Shown piece by piece: positions 53,521 through 62,286 of a DNA stretch of 64,000 nucleotides (position 1 is its first letter; each line of letters begins with the position of its first letter). The translations under genes were made by a program, and so were the position numbers. Under the pieces are notes generated by a model, which saw only the letters and a list, made by a program, of their open reading frames with translations, was not told where the DNA came from and made no database searches. Source of the stretch: CAYRWR01 sp964428015 (GTDB lineage Bacteria > Spirochaetota > Brevinematia > Brevinematales > CAYRWR01); NCBI GenBank assembly GCA_964428015.1, contig CAYRWR010000002.1, positions 1-64,000 on the forward strand, read 5' to 3'.

Positions 53521-54876
53521 TTATTTAGCATCTGTTTTTGCAGCATTCTGGGGATGAAGACTTTCTACATATTCTTTTCCAGTGATTTGTTCAAAAGAAT
53601 TAAAAGCAAATATTTCCCTATCCTGATCGTGCAGCGCTTCAAAACAATAGTATCTGATCCGCGATCGGGACGCCTTATTACTGATGAGGAGCTGCGCACT
53701 GGTTTGACAATCCTCAAAGGTTAAAGGTGTAAGATCTCTGCAGACTATATTGGAGTGCTCAGAGTCGATAAATAACAGAAAATTAGGATTTTCAATGACC
53801 TGAACATCGCGGCTGAAATGGAGTACTTCACTGACATAACGTTCTACAGCTATAACATCATCTGAAAAAACTTTTGCCAGGTAAGGCGCTTCCAGAACCA
53901 ATGCATATTTTTCCACAGTTTCAGCAGTATCTCTGAATTTGGGATGGTCCTTATGAATAGAATGTATAAGCAGTATCCCTCTATAGGTATAACCTACCCT
54001 CATCATGGCATGGGCCATATTATATTTGACCTCATTGACTTCGTTTTCTTTCAGGCCCACGCAGAAAGTATTATAGGTAGTCAAGGCAGCATCGATTTCC
54101 CTCTGCATGACCAGGCTGAACAGGAGATTTTCCAGAGCTTTGATCATACGGGGATGATTACCCAAAATCACATCATCAGATAATAGATATTCAAAAGTAT
54201 CTACAGCTTCTATATAATTCTTCTGCTGTATGAAATTTTCTCCCAGCAGCTCTCTGGCTTCCAGTTTTATCACTTCGGATGCGTCATTGTGATTTATTAT
54301 ATATCGCAAATGTTTACCCGCTTCCATATACTGATTCAGTTTTACCATAACATTCACCAGTTTAATATGCGCTTTAAAGTCCGTGGCATTTCCGGATAAA
54401 AGTCTTTCCAATTGTATTTTAGCTCTGGAAAAATTGTTCAGACCTATATAGATATCAGCCGTATTCAGCAAAGCTTCCTGGTGGTCTTTATGGGTTTGCA
54501 GTATCAGCTCATAATAGCCTAGTGCCTTATCCACCATTCCGGCTTCATAACACAAAGATGCTATTTTTTCCCGGATTTCAAAACTAAGTTTATAGTTTGA
54601 CGCAGACAACTGCAGCAGGGATTTTTCATACGATTCAATGGCCTGAGTAAACTCTCCTTTGCCTTCCAGTACCTCTGCTGTATAAAATCTTTTCTGGAAA
54701 GGGCTGAGCTGGCTCTTCGCCCCAGTCTCGATCAGTTTCATGGCCTGGTCATAGTTCAAATCCTTAATAGCCTGTTCGATTTCCAGGACATATTTCTTTT
54801 TTTGAGAAGTCATGAGGAACAGCACCAGTCCGGTGATAACAAAAAAGGAAATAATAATTATGATGACTATGGGCAA
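53521..54876 (-). CDS. Membrane-anchored TPR protein
   Basis: 451 residues from TTG 54876. One N-terminal transmembrane helix (PIVIIIIISFFVITGLVLFLM), then successive TPR units (FYTAEVLEGKGEFTQAIESYEKSLL; AGMVDKALGYYELILQTHKDHQEALLNTA; LGENFIQQKNYIEAVDTFEYLL), and a non-TPR C-terminal domain of about 120 residues. In spirochaetes such anchored TPR proteins include flagellar-collar components, but which side of the membrane the TPRs face is not decided by the sequence. Convergent with the hybrid kinase gene. Confidence 0.75.
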   Translation of the reverse strand: MPIVIIIIISFFVITGLVLFLMTSQKKKYVLEIEQAIKDLNYDQAMKLIETGAKSQLSPFQKRFYTAEVLEGKGEFTQAIESYEKSLLQLSASNYKLSFEIREKIASLCYEAGMVDKALGYYELILQTHKDHQEALLNTADIYIGLNNFSRAKIQLERLLSGNATDFKAHIKLVNVMVKLNQYMEAGKHLRYIINHNDASEVIKLEARELLGENFIQQKNYIEAVDTFEYLLSDDVILGNHPRMIKALENLLFSLVMQREIDAALTTYNTFCVGLKENEVNEVKYNMAHAMMRVGYTYRGILLIHSIHKDHPKFRDTAETVEKYALVLEAPYLAKVFSDDVIAVERYVSEVLHFSRDVQVIENPNFLLFIDSEHSNIVCRDLTPLTFEDCQTSAQLLISNKASRSRIRYYCFEALHDQDREIFAFNSFEQITGKEYVESLHPQNAAKTDAK

Positions 54877-55077
54877 GGAAAAACCTCACTAATTTGGATA
54901 ATCAGACTCTGTCCGGATTCGCCTCTATAGTGTATCCTGTGAGTTGAAAAACTTCAAATAGATTTTGATTCAAATCAGAAATAAATTCACTTTTACCTCA
55001 TACCCCCACATTCTGTACTTCCTGTCTGATTCCATGTAAACTATATCTTGAAAAATAGATTAAAGAGGAGTATAACT

Positions 55078-55947
55078 TTGGATATTCGTGTAGAAAAAGA
55101 AATATTACGTATACAAAAGGAAGAGCTTACTGCTCATCTGATATATTCCCGGCTGGCCGGCCTGACTAAAGATAAAAAAAATGCGGAATTGCTCAATAAA
55201 ATCGCGGAACATGAAAAAAAGCACTATGAAATTCTGCGAAAGTATTCCGGACGTATGGTGGGGCCTAACCGCTTCAGAGTGTTTGCCTTTACCTGGATGG
55301 GACGGATTCTGGGGCTGACCTTTTCCCTGAAACTTATGGAAAACCAGGAGAAAAATGCCAGTATAAACTATCAGTACATCAAGAAAGATGTGAAAGAATT
55401 AGCTTTGATACTAAAGGATGAGGATAAGCATGAAAAGGAATTGCTCAACATGCTGGATGAAGAACGGCTGAATTATATGGGGTCGGTGGTATTGGGGCTT
55501 AACGATGCCCTGGTGGAATTATCCGGAGCACTGGCCGGCTTCACCTTTGCCATTCAGAAAAACAAGACTATTGCCCTAATGGGGTTGATTACCGGAATAG
55601 CGGCTACCTTTTCTATGGCTGCCAGTGAATTTCTTTCACAGCGCCAGGAGCAGGATGACCGTCAGAAAGCTCTGAAATCTTCAATATATACAGGAATCGC
55701 CTACATCATCACAGTGATTCTGCTGATTCTACCCTATTTTCTGTTGGAAAACCCCTTTCATAGCCTGATTCTGATGATGGTAATGGTCATGATAATTATC
55801 CTGTTTTTTAATTTTTATATATCAGTAGCTCGTGAATTAAACTTCCGCCGCCGCTTCCTGGAAATGGCGGCTATTTCTGTTTCAGTAGCAGCATTATCCT
55901 TTGGAATAGGCTGGATAGTGAAAACTGTATGGGGAATGGATATATAA
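55078..55947 (+). CDS. Ferritin-like/VIT1 membrane protein (MbfA type)
   Basis: TTG 55078 with GAGGAG upstream gives 290 residues; the track-length frame back to 55048 lies over the ribosome site. Residues ~1-135 form a ferritin-like four-helix domain with iron ligands in KIAEHEKKHYEIL and KDEDKHEKELLNML. Residues ~145-290 are a VIT1/CCC1 transporter domain (VVLGLNDALVELSGALAGFTF, FSMAASEFLSQRQEQDDR). In Bradyrhizobium and Agrobacterium MbfA exports iron. No clear Fur/Irr box was identified upstream. Confidence 0.88.
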   Translation: MDIRVEKEILRIQKEELTAHLIYSRLAGLTKDKKNAELLNKIAEHEKKHYEILRKYSGRMVGPNRFRVFAFTWMGRILGLTFSLKLMENQEKNASINYQYIKKDVKELALILKDEDKHEKELLNMLDEERLNYMGSVVLGLNDALVELSGALAGFTFAIQKNKTIALMGLITGIAATFSMAASEFLSQRQEQDDRQKALKSSIYTGIAYIITVILLILPYFLLENPFHSLILMMVMVMIIILFFNFYISVARELNFRRRFLEMAAISVSVAALSFGIGWIVKTVWGMDI

Positions 55948-55949
55948 AA

Positions 55950-56348
55950 ATGAAAAGTGGAGTAACTTTACATGTTCATCATGCCGCGCTCACGGTAAGG
56001 AATCTGGAAAAGAGTCTGGAATACTATATTGGAAAACTGGGTTTTGAAATTGTCAGCCGTTTTGACAGGCCAGATCTGGACGGCCAGGCAGCATTGACCA
56101 GACTTCAGGGATTTCACCTGGAACTTTGGCAGTTCGGCTCATTACAGGAAACTTCCGTTGAGCTGGATTATTTGCAGACTCCAGGGATCAGACACCTGGC
56201 CTTTGCGGTATCAGACCTGCACAGCACCCTACGTCATTTAAAAAATCAGGGGCTGGACTGTACAGCACCTGTATTAGGTGCCAGCGGACATCTATACAGT
56301 TTTACTAAAGACCCTGACGGCATACCTTTGGAATTATACCAATTATGA
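55950..56348 (+). CDS. Glyoxalase/VOC-fold protein
   Basis: About 132 residues from ATG 55950 (an ATG at 55929 overlapping the previous gene is also possible). Vicinal-oxygen-chelate fold with metal-ligand candidates: HHAALTVRNLEKSLEYYIGK (His), FHLELWQFGS (Glu), IRHLAFAVSDLHSTLRHL (His) and DPDGIPLELYQL (Glu). That is the four-ligand set of lactoylglutathione-lyase or epimerase-like members. Substrate unknown. Probably coupled to the iron exporter gene. Confidence 0.82.
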   Translation: MKSGVTLHVHHAALTVRNLEKSLEYYIGKLGFEIVSRFDRPDLDGQAALTRLQGFHLELWQFGSLQETSVELDYLQTPGIRHLAFAVSDLHSTLRHLKNQGLDCTAPVLGASGHLYSFTKDPDGIPLELYQL

Positions 56349-56411
56349 TATCAGACTTCAGACTAGTCTGAATATCAAAAAAACTGATTTTTATGCCTGT
56401 TAAGGAGGCAT

Positions 56412-56768
56412 ATGTTGACATCTCCATCACCAATTTCATCTGACAAAGCACTCCAGACATTGGACCTATCTGAAAAACCTACTATTGCTGAAATTGAAGC
56501 TCGTAGTAAACAGCTGCTCAAAATCTGGCACCCTGATACCTGCCGGGAGTCTCCGGATATCTGTCATCAAAAAACCCGGGAAATCATCGAAGCCCGAAAT
56601 TTATTACTGGAATTAGCCCGGCATGTCCCCATCGATTTCAGGCATGTTTCCACAGATAGTGAAGGAGATCCGGATCATTTCTGGCAGCATCATTTTGGAG
56701 GGGACCCATTGTGGAGCCCTCCCGGCACCAGGAAAAAGCGGCAGAGACCACCGGGTAACGGTGAATAA
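56412..56768 (+). CDS. Small J-domain protein
   Basis: 118 residues. A divergent J domain occupies ~10-80, with the HPD tripeptide at residues 40-42 (LLKIWHPDTC) and the preceding helix AEIEARSKQLLK. The tail (HFWQHHFGGDPLW and a basic RKKRQRPPG end) is unlike DnaJ's Gly/Phe or zinc regions. It would stimulate a DnaK ATPase on a specific, unknown client. AAGGAGG lies 3 nt before the ATG and 6 nt before the following TTG codon, so the true start may be the TTG. Confidence 0.72.
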   Translation: MLTSPSPISSDKALQTLDLSEKPTIAEIEARSKQLLKIWHPDTCRESPDICHQKTREIIEARNLLLELARHVPIDFRHVSTDSEGDPDHFWQHHFGGDPLWSPPGTRKKRQRPPGNGE

Positions 56769-56834
56769 TTGCATCTTCCAGCAATTAACCTGAATTTTTT
56801 TAAAAAAAATATATCGAATCAACCCTCTATTTAA

Positions 56835-56864
56835 TTGTGTAAATTACAGGGAATATGATAAAAT
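56835..56864 (+). promoter_or_regulatory. Possible promoter of the BI-1 gene
   Basis: TTGTGT (56835-56840), 18-nt spacer, TAAAAT (56859-56864), 31 nt before the start codon. Confidence 0.5.
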
Positions 56865-56895
56865 AATAAGGTACATTAATTGGAGTTTGCCCTGA

Positions 56896-57558
56896 ATGTT
56901 AGAAAATTCGGTTTTTAAAAGAACAGAGGCTGATGGCGCCATCATCAGCGACAATCTTTATAATTTTGTGATTGGATTAACCCTGTTATGGGGTTTTGGC
57001 GTCAACTATCTTATGGTTCGTTTCATTGATCCTTCACTGCTTATGTCTGTTCCCTACCCTGTTTTTCTTATTGGATATTTTATTCTGTGCTTTGCCGGCA
57101 TTATGATCTTCAACAAATCAGATGTGCCTCTAATTAGTTTTTTAGGCTATAATCTGGTAGTGATACCCTTTGGCCTGATTATCAATCTCATTGTACACCA
57201 ATATGACCCCAGACTGGTTATGGACGCTATGTTTGTCACCGGTATTGTGACTCTGGTTATGATGTTCCTGGGTACCATGTTTCCTGCTTTTTTTCAGAAG
57301 ATCGGCAGAGCGCTTAGTGTAGCTCTGATTACTACTATTATAGTAGAACTGGTACTATGGTTTGTTTTTAAAAAAGATCCGGTCATCATAGACTGGATTG
57401 TAGTGGTGATATTTTGCGGCTATATCGGTTTTGACTGGGGCAGAGCCAACCAGATACCTAAAACCGTGGATAATGCGATAGATAGTGCCGCTTCGTTATA
57501 TATGGATATTATCAATCTTTTTATAAGGATTCTACGTATCATGGGAAGAAGACGTTAG
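56896..57558 (+). CDS. Bax inhibitor-1 (BI-1/YbhL/YetJ) family membrane protein
   Basis: 220 residues, seven transmembrane helices, of the TMBIM/LFG family; the Bacillus member YetJ is a pH-dependent calcium leak channel. C-terminal family features include FCGYIGFDWGRANQI (central acidic residue in the sixth helix) and ASLYMDIINLFIRILRIMG. The usual second Asp of the gate lies in NAIDSA. Monocistronic to judge by its own promoter-like sequence. Confidence 0.85.
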   Translation: MLENSVFKRTEADGAIISDNLYNFVIGLTLLWGFGVNYLMVRFIDPSLLMSVPYPVFLIGYFILCFAGIMIFNKSDVPLISFLGYNLVVIPFGLIINLIVHQYDPRLVMDAMFVTGIVTLVMMFLGTMFPAFFQKIGRALSVALITTIIVELVLWFVFKKDPVIIDWIVVVIFCGYIGFDWGRANQIPKTVDNAIDSAASLYMDIINLFIRILRIMGRRR

Positions 57559-57624
57559 TCTTGTCAGTATTGTTAGTGTTGTAATGAGTTTTGCCAGAAA
57601 TGGCTCTATGTAAAGGAATGTTAA

Positions 57625-57882
57625 ATGTCAAAGAAGATTTTTGTTGGTGGATTGAGTTGGGGAATTGACCAGGATGGATTACGGGATGCTTTTTCCTCTT
57701 TCGGGGAAATTGAAGATTGTCATTTAGTAACAGATCGGGAAACCGGTCGTTCTAAGGGATTCGGCTTCATCACTTATGTGAATGACAGCGATGCTGATGT
57801 TGCGATCAAAGAAATGGACGGCGCTGAGCTGGAAGGCAGAAAGATCGGTGTTAACATCGCTCAGGAAAGAAGACCTAGATAA
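57625..57882 (+). CDS. Single-RRM RNA-binding protein
   Basis: 85 residues consisting of one RNA-recognition motif: RNP2 KIFVGGLSW at the N terminus and RNP1 KGFGFITY near residue 48, with the aromatic residues required for RNA stacking. A short basic tail (ERRPR) replaces the glycine-rich tail of cyanobacterial Rbp proteins. Such proteins are common in spirochaetes and their RNA targets are largely unknown. Followed by a terminator. Confidence 0.93.
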   Translation: MSKKIFVGGLSWGIDQDGLRDAFSSFGEIEDCHLVTDRETGRSKGFGFITYVNDSDADVAIKEMDGAELEGRKIGVNIAQERRPR

Positions 57883-57913
57883 AAGATTGATTTAGATAAT
57901 ATCAATATTAAAG

Positions 57914-57950
57914 ACCAGCTGTCTACCCATGAGCAGCTGGTTTTTTTTTC
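57914..57950 (+). terminator. Rho-independent terminator after the RRM gene
   Basis: 8-bp stem ACCAGCTG/CAGCTGGT, 12-nt loop, followed by about nine T residues. Confidence 0.85.
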
Positions 57951-58006
57951 GACTTTAATATTTGCATTAATCACTAATTTTAATTATCTTTTTTTAAGGA
58001 GCATAC

Positions 58007-59854
58007 ATGCAACTTAAAAAAGAATTGAAATTTCTCGATGTTTTTTCCATAACTTCCGGTGCTATGATCAGTTCAGGAATATTTATTCTGCCCGGTATCG
58101 CCTTTATGCGAGCCGGCCCCAGTGTGTTTTTATCTTATTTATTGGCAGGATTATTAGCCCTGGCCGGAGCCTTTAGTATCGTGGAGCTGGCCTCAGCAAT
58201 GCCCAAGGCGGGGGGTGATTACTTTTTTATTACTCGTAGTTTGGGGCCTCTATTTGGTACCATGGCAGGTTTTCTGAGTTGGTTTGCACTCTCCCTAAAG
58301 ACCGCTTTTGCCATAATCGGGATATCAGAAGTACTTTTCCTTACTTTTGGTTTTAACCTTTTCGTTTCATCGGCTATTCTTACATTGATTTTTCTGACCA
58401 TAAATATAATCGGAGTAAGCGCCGCAGGAAAATTTGAGATAATAATAGTTATGATACTTTTAGGATTAATGGTTGGACACTTGATCTTTGGACTTCCTGC
58501 CATAGATATAAATAGATTTTCTGCATTTGCCCCACATGGAGTAAATTCCATCCTGTTAACGGCAGGATTTGTTTTTGTGGCTTACGGTGGTTTGATGCAG
58601 GTTGCCAGTATCTCTGAAGAGGTAAAAAATCCCCGTAAAAATATTCCTCTGGGGCTTTTTACCAGTGTATTGGTGGTTACAGGACTGTATACTCTTATCA
58701 CTTTAACCGTAGTGGGTACCGTAGACGCTTCTCAACTGTCAGGAAGCTTAACGCCTGTCGCTAATTCCGCTCAGAATATCCTGGGAACTGTTGGAAGCAT
58801 CCTGATGACGGCTGCCGCTCTTTTGGCTTTTATTTCCACAGGGAATGCAGGTATTCTTTCTGCTTCCCGTTATCCCTTTGCATTGAGCAGAGACCATTTG
58901 ATACCTTCCTTTATTGATAAAGTCAATCCCCGTACCCAGACTCCTGTTATTTCTATTCTTATCACTGGGGCAATAATCATTATTTCATTTTTACTTCCTC
59001 TGGAAACTCTGGTAAAAGCCGCGTCCACTGTGGTTATAATGAGTTATATACTGGCCCAGATCGCCATCATAGTGCTAAGAGAAAGTCACATCCAGAATTA
59101 TCGACCTTCCTACAAGGCCCCTTTCTACCCCTGGATACAGATTCTTTCTATCATTTTATTTTTTCTGTTGTTATTTGATATGGGAGTGGAGGCTTTGATC
59201 ATATCCGGATTATTAATGCTGGTGGCAGCTTTGATTTATATCCTTTATGGCAGGCACAGGAATAACAGCCCCTTTGCATTGAAAAGGGTATTACAAAGAA
59301 TTACCAATTCTGAATTGATTTCCGCCAAAGATCTGGAAAAAGAATTAAAGCAGATACTGACAGAAAGAGATGAAATCATTTTTGATAGATTTGATGAACA
59401 GGTGGAAAATGCCGTTTTTCTGGATTTAGAAGGTACTATGAATCTGGAGGAATTATTCTCCTCCGTCAGCCAAGCTTTATCATCACACATAAATACAAGC
59501 ACGGAGGAATTGCAGGAACTATTATTAACCCGTGAGAAGGAAAACCCTACTGCTTTAAATTCTCTGGTTGCAGTTCCCCATCTGGTACTGTCTGGTACCG
59601 GTGTTTTTAAACTGGCTATCATCCGTATTCGGGAAGGCGTGCGTTTTTCCCCCTTATACCCATCTATAAAAGCAGTTTTTGTTCTGGCAGGCACCCGGGA
59701 TCAACGACAATTTCATCTGCAATCCTTGTCGGCTATTGCACAGATTGCCCTACACAAAGACTTTATAGATAGATGGGAACAGGCTCAAAGCAAACAAAAC
59801 CTCAAAGATATAATCCATCTGTCAGAAAGACAGCGTATTGTTAAAGTAAATTAA
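58007..59854 (+). CDS. APC-family amino-acid permease fused to a PTS EIIA-type-2 domain
   Basis: 615 residues. The first ~420 form a 12-helix APC transporter (GAMISSGIFILPGIAFM; MPKAGGDYFFITRSLGP; FAYGG-like turn VAYGGLMQVASISEEVKNP; ISTGNAGILSASR). Residues ~440-600 match a PtsN/EIIA-2 domain: LLLTREKENPTALNSLVAVPH with His525 at the phosphorylation position, then KAVFVLAGTRDQRQFHLQSL. This suggests direct control of amino-acid flux by PTS phosphorylation. The substrate is unknown. ATG with TAAGGAG upstream. Confidence 0.87.
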   Translation: MQLKKELKFLDVFSITSGAMISSGIFILPGIAFMRAGPSVFLSYLLAGLLALAGAFSIVELASAMPKAGGDYFFITRSLGPLFGTMAGFLSWFALSLKTAFAIIGISEVLFLTFGFNLFVSSAILTLIFLTINIIGVSAAGKFEIIIVMILLGLMVGHLIFGLPAIDINRFSAFAPHGVNSILLTAGFVFVAYGGLMQVASISEEVKNPRKNIPLGLFTSVLVVTGLYTLITLTVVGTVDASQLSGSLTPVANSAQNILGTVGSILMTAAALLAFISTGNAGILSASRYPFALSRDHLIPSFIDKVNPRTQTPVISILITGAIIIISFLLPLETLVKAASTVVIMSYILAQIAIIVLRESHIQNYRPSYKAPFYPWIQILSIILFFLLLFDMGVEALIISGLLMLVAALIYILYGRHRNNSPFALKRVLQRITNSELISAKDLEKELKQILTERDEIIFDRFDEQVENAVFLDLEGTMNLEELFSSVSQALSSHINTSTEELQELLLTREKENPTALNSLVAVPHLVLSGTGVFKLAIIRIREGVRFSPLYPSIKAVFVLAGTRDQRQFHLQSLSAIAQIALHKDFIDRWEQAQSKQNLKDIIHLSERQRIVKVN

Positions 59855-59887
59855 ACTATATTATTAAGGCAATCGGGCCAGCATTTC

Positions 59888-60682
59888 CTAAAATGAGTAA
59901 CTTAAAACCGGTATCCTGAGTATCTCATTTACTTTGTAAATCTGATGGCTATCACCCCGTGATACACTAAAATCACTGAACAGAGCTTTATGAAGTTGTT
60001 CGTTATATCTGTTTCTATAGATAAAAGGCCTTACCAGGGAATATATTACTGTAGATGTGAATAATCCCAGAGCTATATATTGCCAATTCTGATTGATGGA
60101 ATAATTATAAGTGTAGGAAGTATAGCCATAGAAAGAGTCATAGTAGGGTTGAGTCGTATAGGAATAAACCAGGTTCTCATATATATAATAAGTGCCTAAA
60201 AAACCCAGTCCAATCAATACTGTACCCCAGTAATCTCCCTGTACCAGACTACCCAGACCAGGTATTAAATTCAGGGTAGCATACAATAAGGGATTTTTCT
60301 TTTCATAGTTTTTATATAGCAGTTGATTATAATCCCCTGGCAGCTGTGTGCTGATTTTCTGAATCTGCTTTATTTGACTTTTAGACCTGAATTTCCCGTT
60401 TTCTATAAGGTTTTCTATTTGCTGGATTTTAATAGAATGATTGGGGTTTGTCTGGTCTTGTATGTCATTATAGGATGTTGTTTGTGTTCCATATTCTATA
60501 CGTAACAACTGATTTTTAGGCAATCTCATTCTGCCCAGACTGGATTCTACTATGACTTCATTTTCAGTTTGTGATACTATAGTCCCCTTTATAATACTGC
60601 CGTCTTTCATATAAACGGATTCCCCAGACATTTGACCGCTTATAAGACCGATCAACATACAGATAAATACAATTTTTTTCAC
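59888..60682 (-). CDS. Exported membrane-associated protein of unknown function
   Basis: GTG 60682 with GGAGGTG upstream gives 265 residues with a signal peptide (MKKIVFICMLIGLISGQMSG). A short N-terminal beta domain (VYMKDGSIIKGTIVSQTENE, RLPKNQLLRIEYG) resembles the small SH3-like segments found in spirochaete surface proteins. A polar linker is followed by two or three hydrophobic segments (NLIPGLGSLVQGDYWGTVLIGL; YIALGLFTSTVIYSLV) with a Tyr-rich loop between. I do not recognise a named family. Divergent from the PhnP-like gene. Confidence 0.72.
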   Translation of the reverse strand: MKKIVFICMLIGLISGQMSGESVYMKDGSIIKGTIVSQTENEVIVESSLGRMRLPKNQLLRIEYGTQTTSYNDIQDQTNPNHSIKIQQIENLIENGKFRSKSQIKQIQKISTQLPGDYNQLLYKNYEKKNPLLYATLNLIPGLGSLVQGDYWGTVLIGLGFLGTYYIYENLVYSYTTQPYYDSFYGYTSYTYNYSINQNWQYIALGLFTSTVIYSLVRPFIYRNRYNEQLHKALFSDFSVSRGDSHQIYKVNEILRIPVLSYSF

Positions 60683-60816
60683 ACCCACCTCCGGAAATGA
60701 CTCCATCATAACTTATATATATTACTGTTCTTCCAATAGAAAAAATGCAATATTCCAAAAATTTCACATTGTTTTTTTTTAGAGTTCAAGCTAAAATAGC
60801 TCTGCAGGAGAATGTA

Positions 60817-61599
60817 ATGGCAAACGTGACACTTTTAGGGACAGGTACCTCGGATGGAATACCCGTCCTAGGCTGCGGATGTGAAGTATGTACTTCTAAG
60901 GACCCTCGCGATAAACGGTTGAGATGTTCCGCCTATGTCTTTTCAGACCAGGGTGATCACATACTAATTGATTGCGGACCGGATTTCCGGATACAAGCCC
61001 TGCAGTACCATATCGAACAAATTGACAGTCTACTCATCTCTCATGCCCATTTCGATCATGTGGGAGGAATAGATGAATTGCGCCAGATTAACCGACTGAT
61101 GCAGTCCCCAATTCAAGTCTATGGCCTCCCCCGTCATATTAATGAAATCCGGGAGAGGGTTTCCTATCTTTTCAGGGACACCCAGAGAGGCGGTGGAAAA
61201 GCGCAGATTGCATTAAATTATCTGGAAAGTGGTCAACACCATCTCCTGGGAGATACCCCTATCCTTACTCTACCGGTAACCCATGGTTCATTGGAAATAC
61301 TGGGATTTCGGATGGGCGGGTTGGTATATATTACTGATGCCAGCTTCCTTAGTAAAGACACTATGAATTTAATCAGTGATCCCCGACCCCAGATATTAAT
61401 TTTAAATGCCCTGCGCTTCCGACCCCATTCAACACATTTTAACATAGAGCAATCTATACAGATTGCTGAGCAGGTGAGGGCCGATAAGACCTATTTCATC
61501 CATATGACTCATGACATACTTCATGAAAGAGTAGAGGCAGAATTGCCGGATAATATCCATCTAGGTTGGGATGGGCTTACTTTAAATTTTGATTCATGA
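60817..61599 (+). CDS. MBL-fold phosphodiesterase-like hydrolase (PhnP type)
   Basis: ATG 60817 with GCAGGAG upstream gives 260 residues. Metallo-beta-lactamase fold: TLLGTGTSDGIPVLGCGCEVC, the HAHFDHVGG dinuclear metal site at residues 76-84, PVTHGS, YITDAS and FIHMTHD. The Cys-rich segment GCGCEVC..RLRC near residues 18-40 is the extra zinc site of PhnP, a cyclic ribose phosphate phosphodiesterase. No phosphonate genes are nearby, so the substrate may be another cyclic phosphodiester. Confidence 0.88.
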   Translation: MANVTLLGTGTSDGIPVLGCGCEVCTSKDPRDKRLRCSAYVFSDQGDHILIDCGPDFRIQALQYHIEQIDSLLISHAHFDHVGGIDELRQINRLMQSPIQVYGLPRHINEIRERVSYLFRDTQRGGGKAQIALNYLESGQHHLLGDTPILTLPVTHGSLEILGFRMGGLVYITDASFLSKDTMNLISDPRPQILILNALRFRPHSTHFNIEQSIQIAEQVRADKTYFIHMTHDILHERVEAELPDNIHLGWDGLTLNFDS

Positions 61600-61618
61600 C
61601 TTTTTTATAAAAATTACA

Positions 61619-62278
61619 TTATTTTGATTTATCATTCCATTGACGAAAAACAGCCATAAATTCCCGGATTAATTGTGGAGATTTAATGCCTTTTTCCTGC
61701 TCCAATGAGCTGGACAAATCAATTCCGAATGGTTTCACTTTTTGCAGTATATCTCTGAGATTGTTTGTGTTGATACCACCGGCCAGTATCACCTTTTCGG
61801 ACACAAATTTTATCTGTTCTGCAGATAGTTTATCCTGCAATTCCAGAACCTGACCGGTACCGCCGAATGCATCAGCATCCCATTTATCCAGAAGATAAGA
61901 GTTTACACCTGATATATTTAAAGTAGCAATAACTTCTTGGTTCAATCCTTCCACTCTGCGTGCCAGAATAATGGGCAGATTTGTACGCGATCTCAGCTCT
62001 TGTATAAATACCTCATCCTGATCTCCATGGAGCTGAATAGTGTCCAAACCGGTTTCAGCTACTATGTTCAGAATCTCTGGTGGATTCTGATGCACAAACA
62101 CGCCAGTCCTGTTCACCCACACCGGTAGATCCGTGCAGATTTCTTTTACCAATTCTGGATTGACATTGCGGGGTGATTGAGGATGAAAAATAAAACCAAT
62201 GGCATCCACACCTTCATCCACCAACTGTCGGGCAATCTCCAGGCTGGAAACTCCGCAGATTTTAACTCTTGTTCTCAT
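61619..62278 (-). CDS. trpF: Phosphoribosylanthranilate isomerase
   Basis: Third step of tryptophan synthesis, (beta-alpha)8 barrel of 219 residues. Catalytic Cys in VKICGVSS near residue 9 and catalytic Asp in LDKWDADAFGGTG-like segment near 133; GFIFHPQSPRNV, TIQLHGDQDE, LAGGINTNNL and GIDLSSSLE (phosphate site) are all present. Stands alone outside a trp operon, 8 nt after the LURP-like gene. Confidence 0.94.
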   Translation of the reverse strand: MRTRVKICGVSSLEIARQLVDEGVDAIGFIFHPQSPRNVNPELVKEICTDLPVWVNRTGVFVHQNPPEILNIVAETGLDTIQLHGDQDEVFIQELRSRTNLPIILARRVEGLNQEVIATLNISGVNSYLLDKWDADAFGGTGQVLELQDKLSAEQIKFVSEKVILAGGINTNNLRDILQKVKPFGIDLSSSLEQEKGIKSPQLIREFMAVFRQWNDKSK

Positions 62279-62286
62279 AGCACCTG

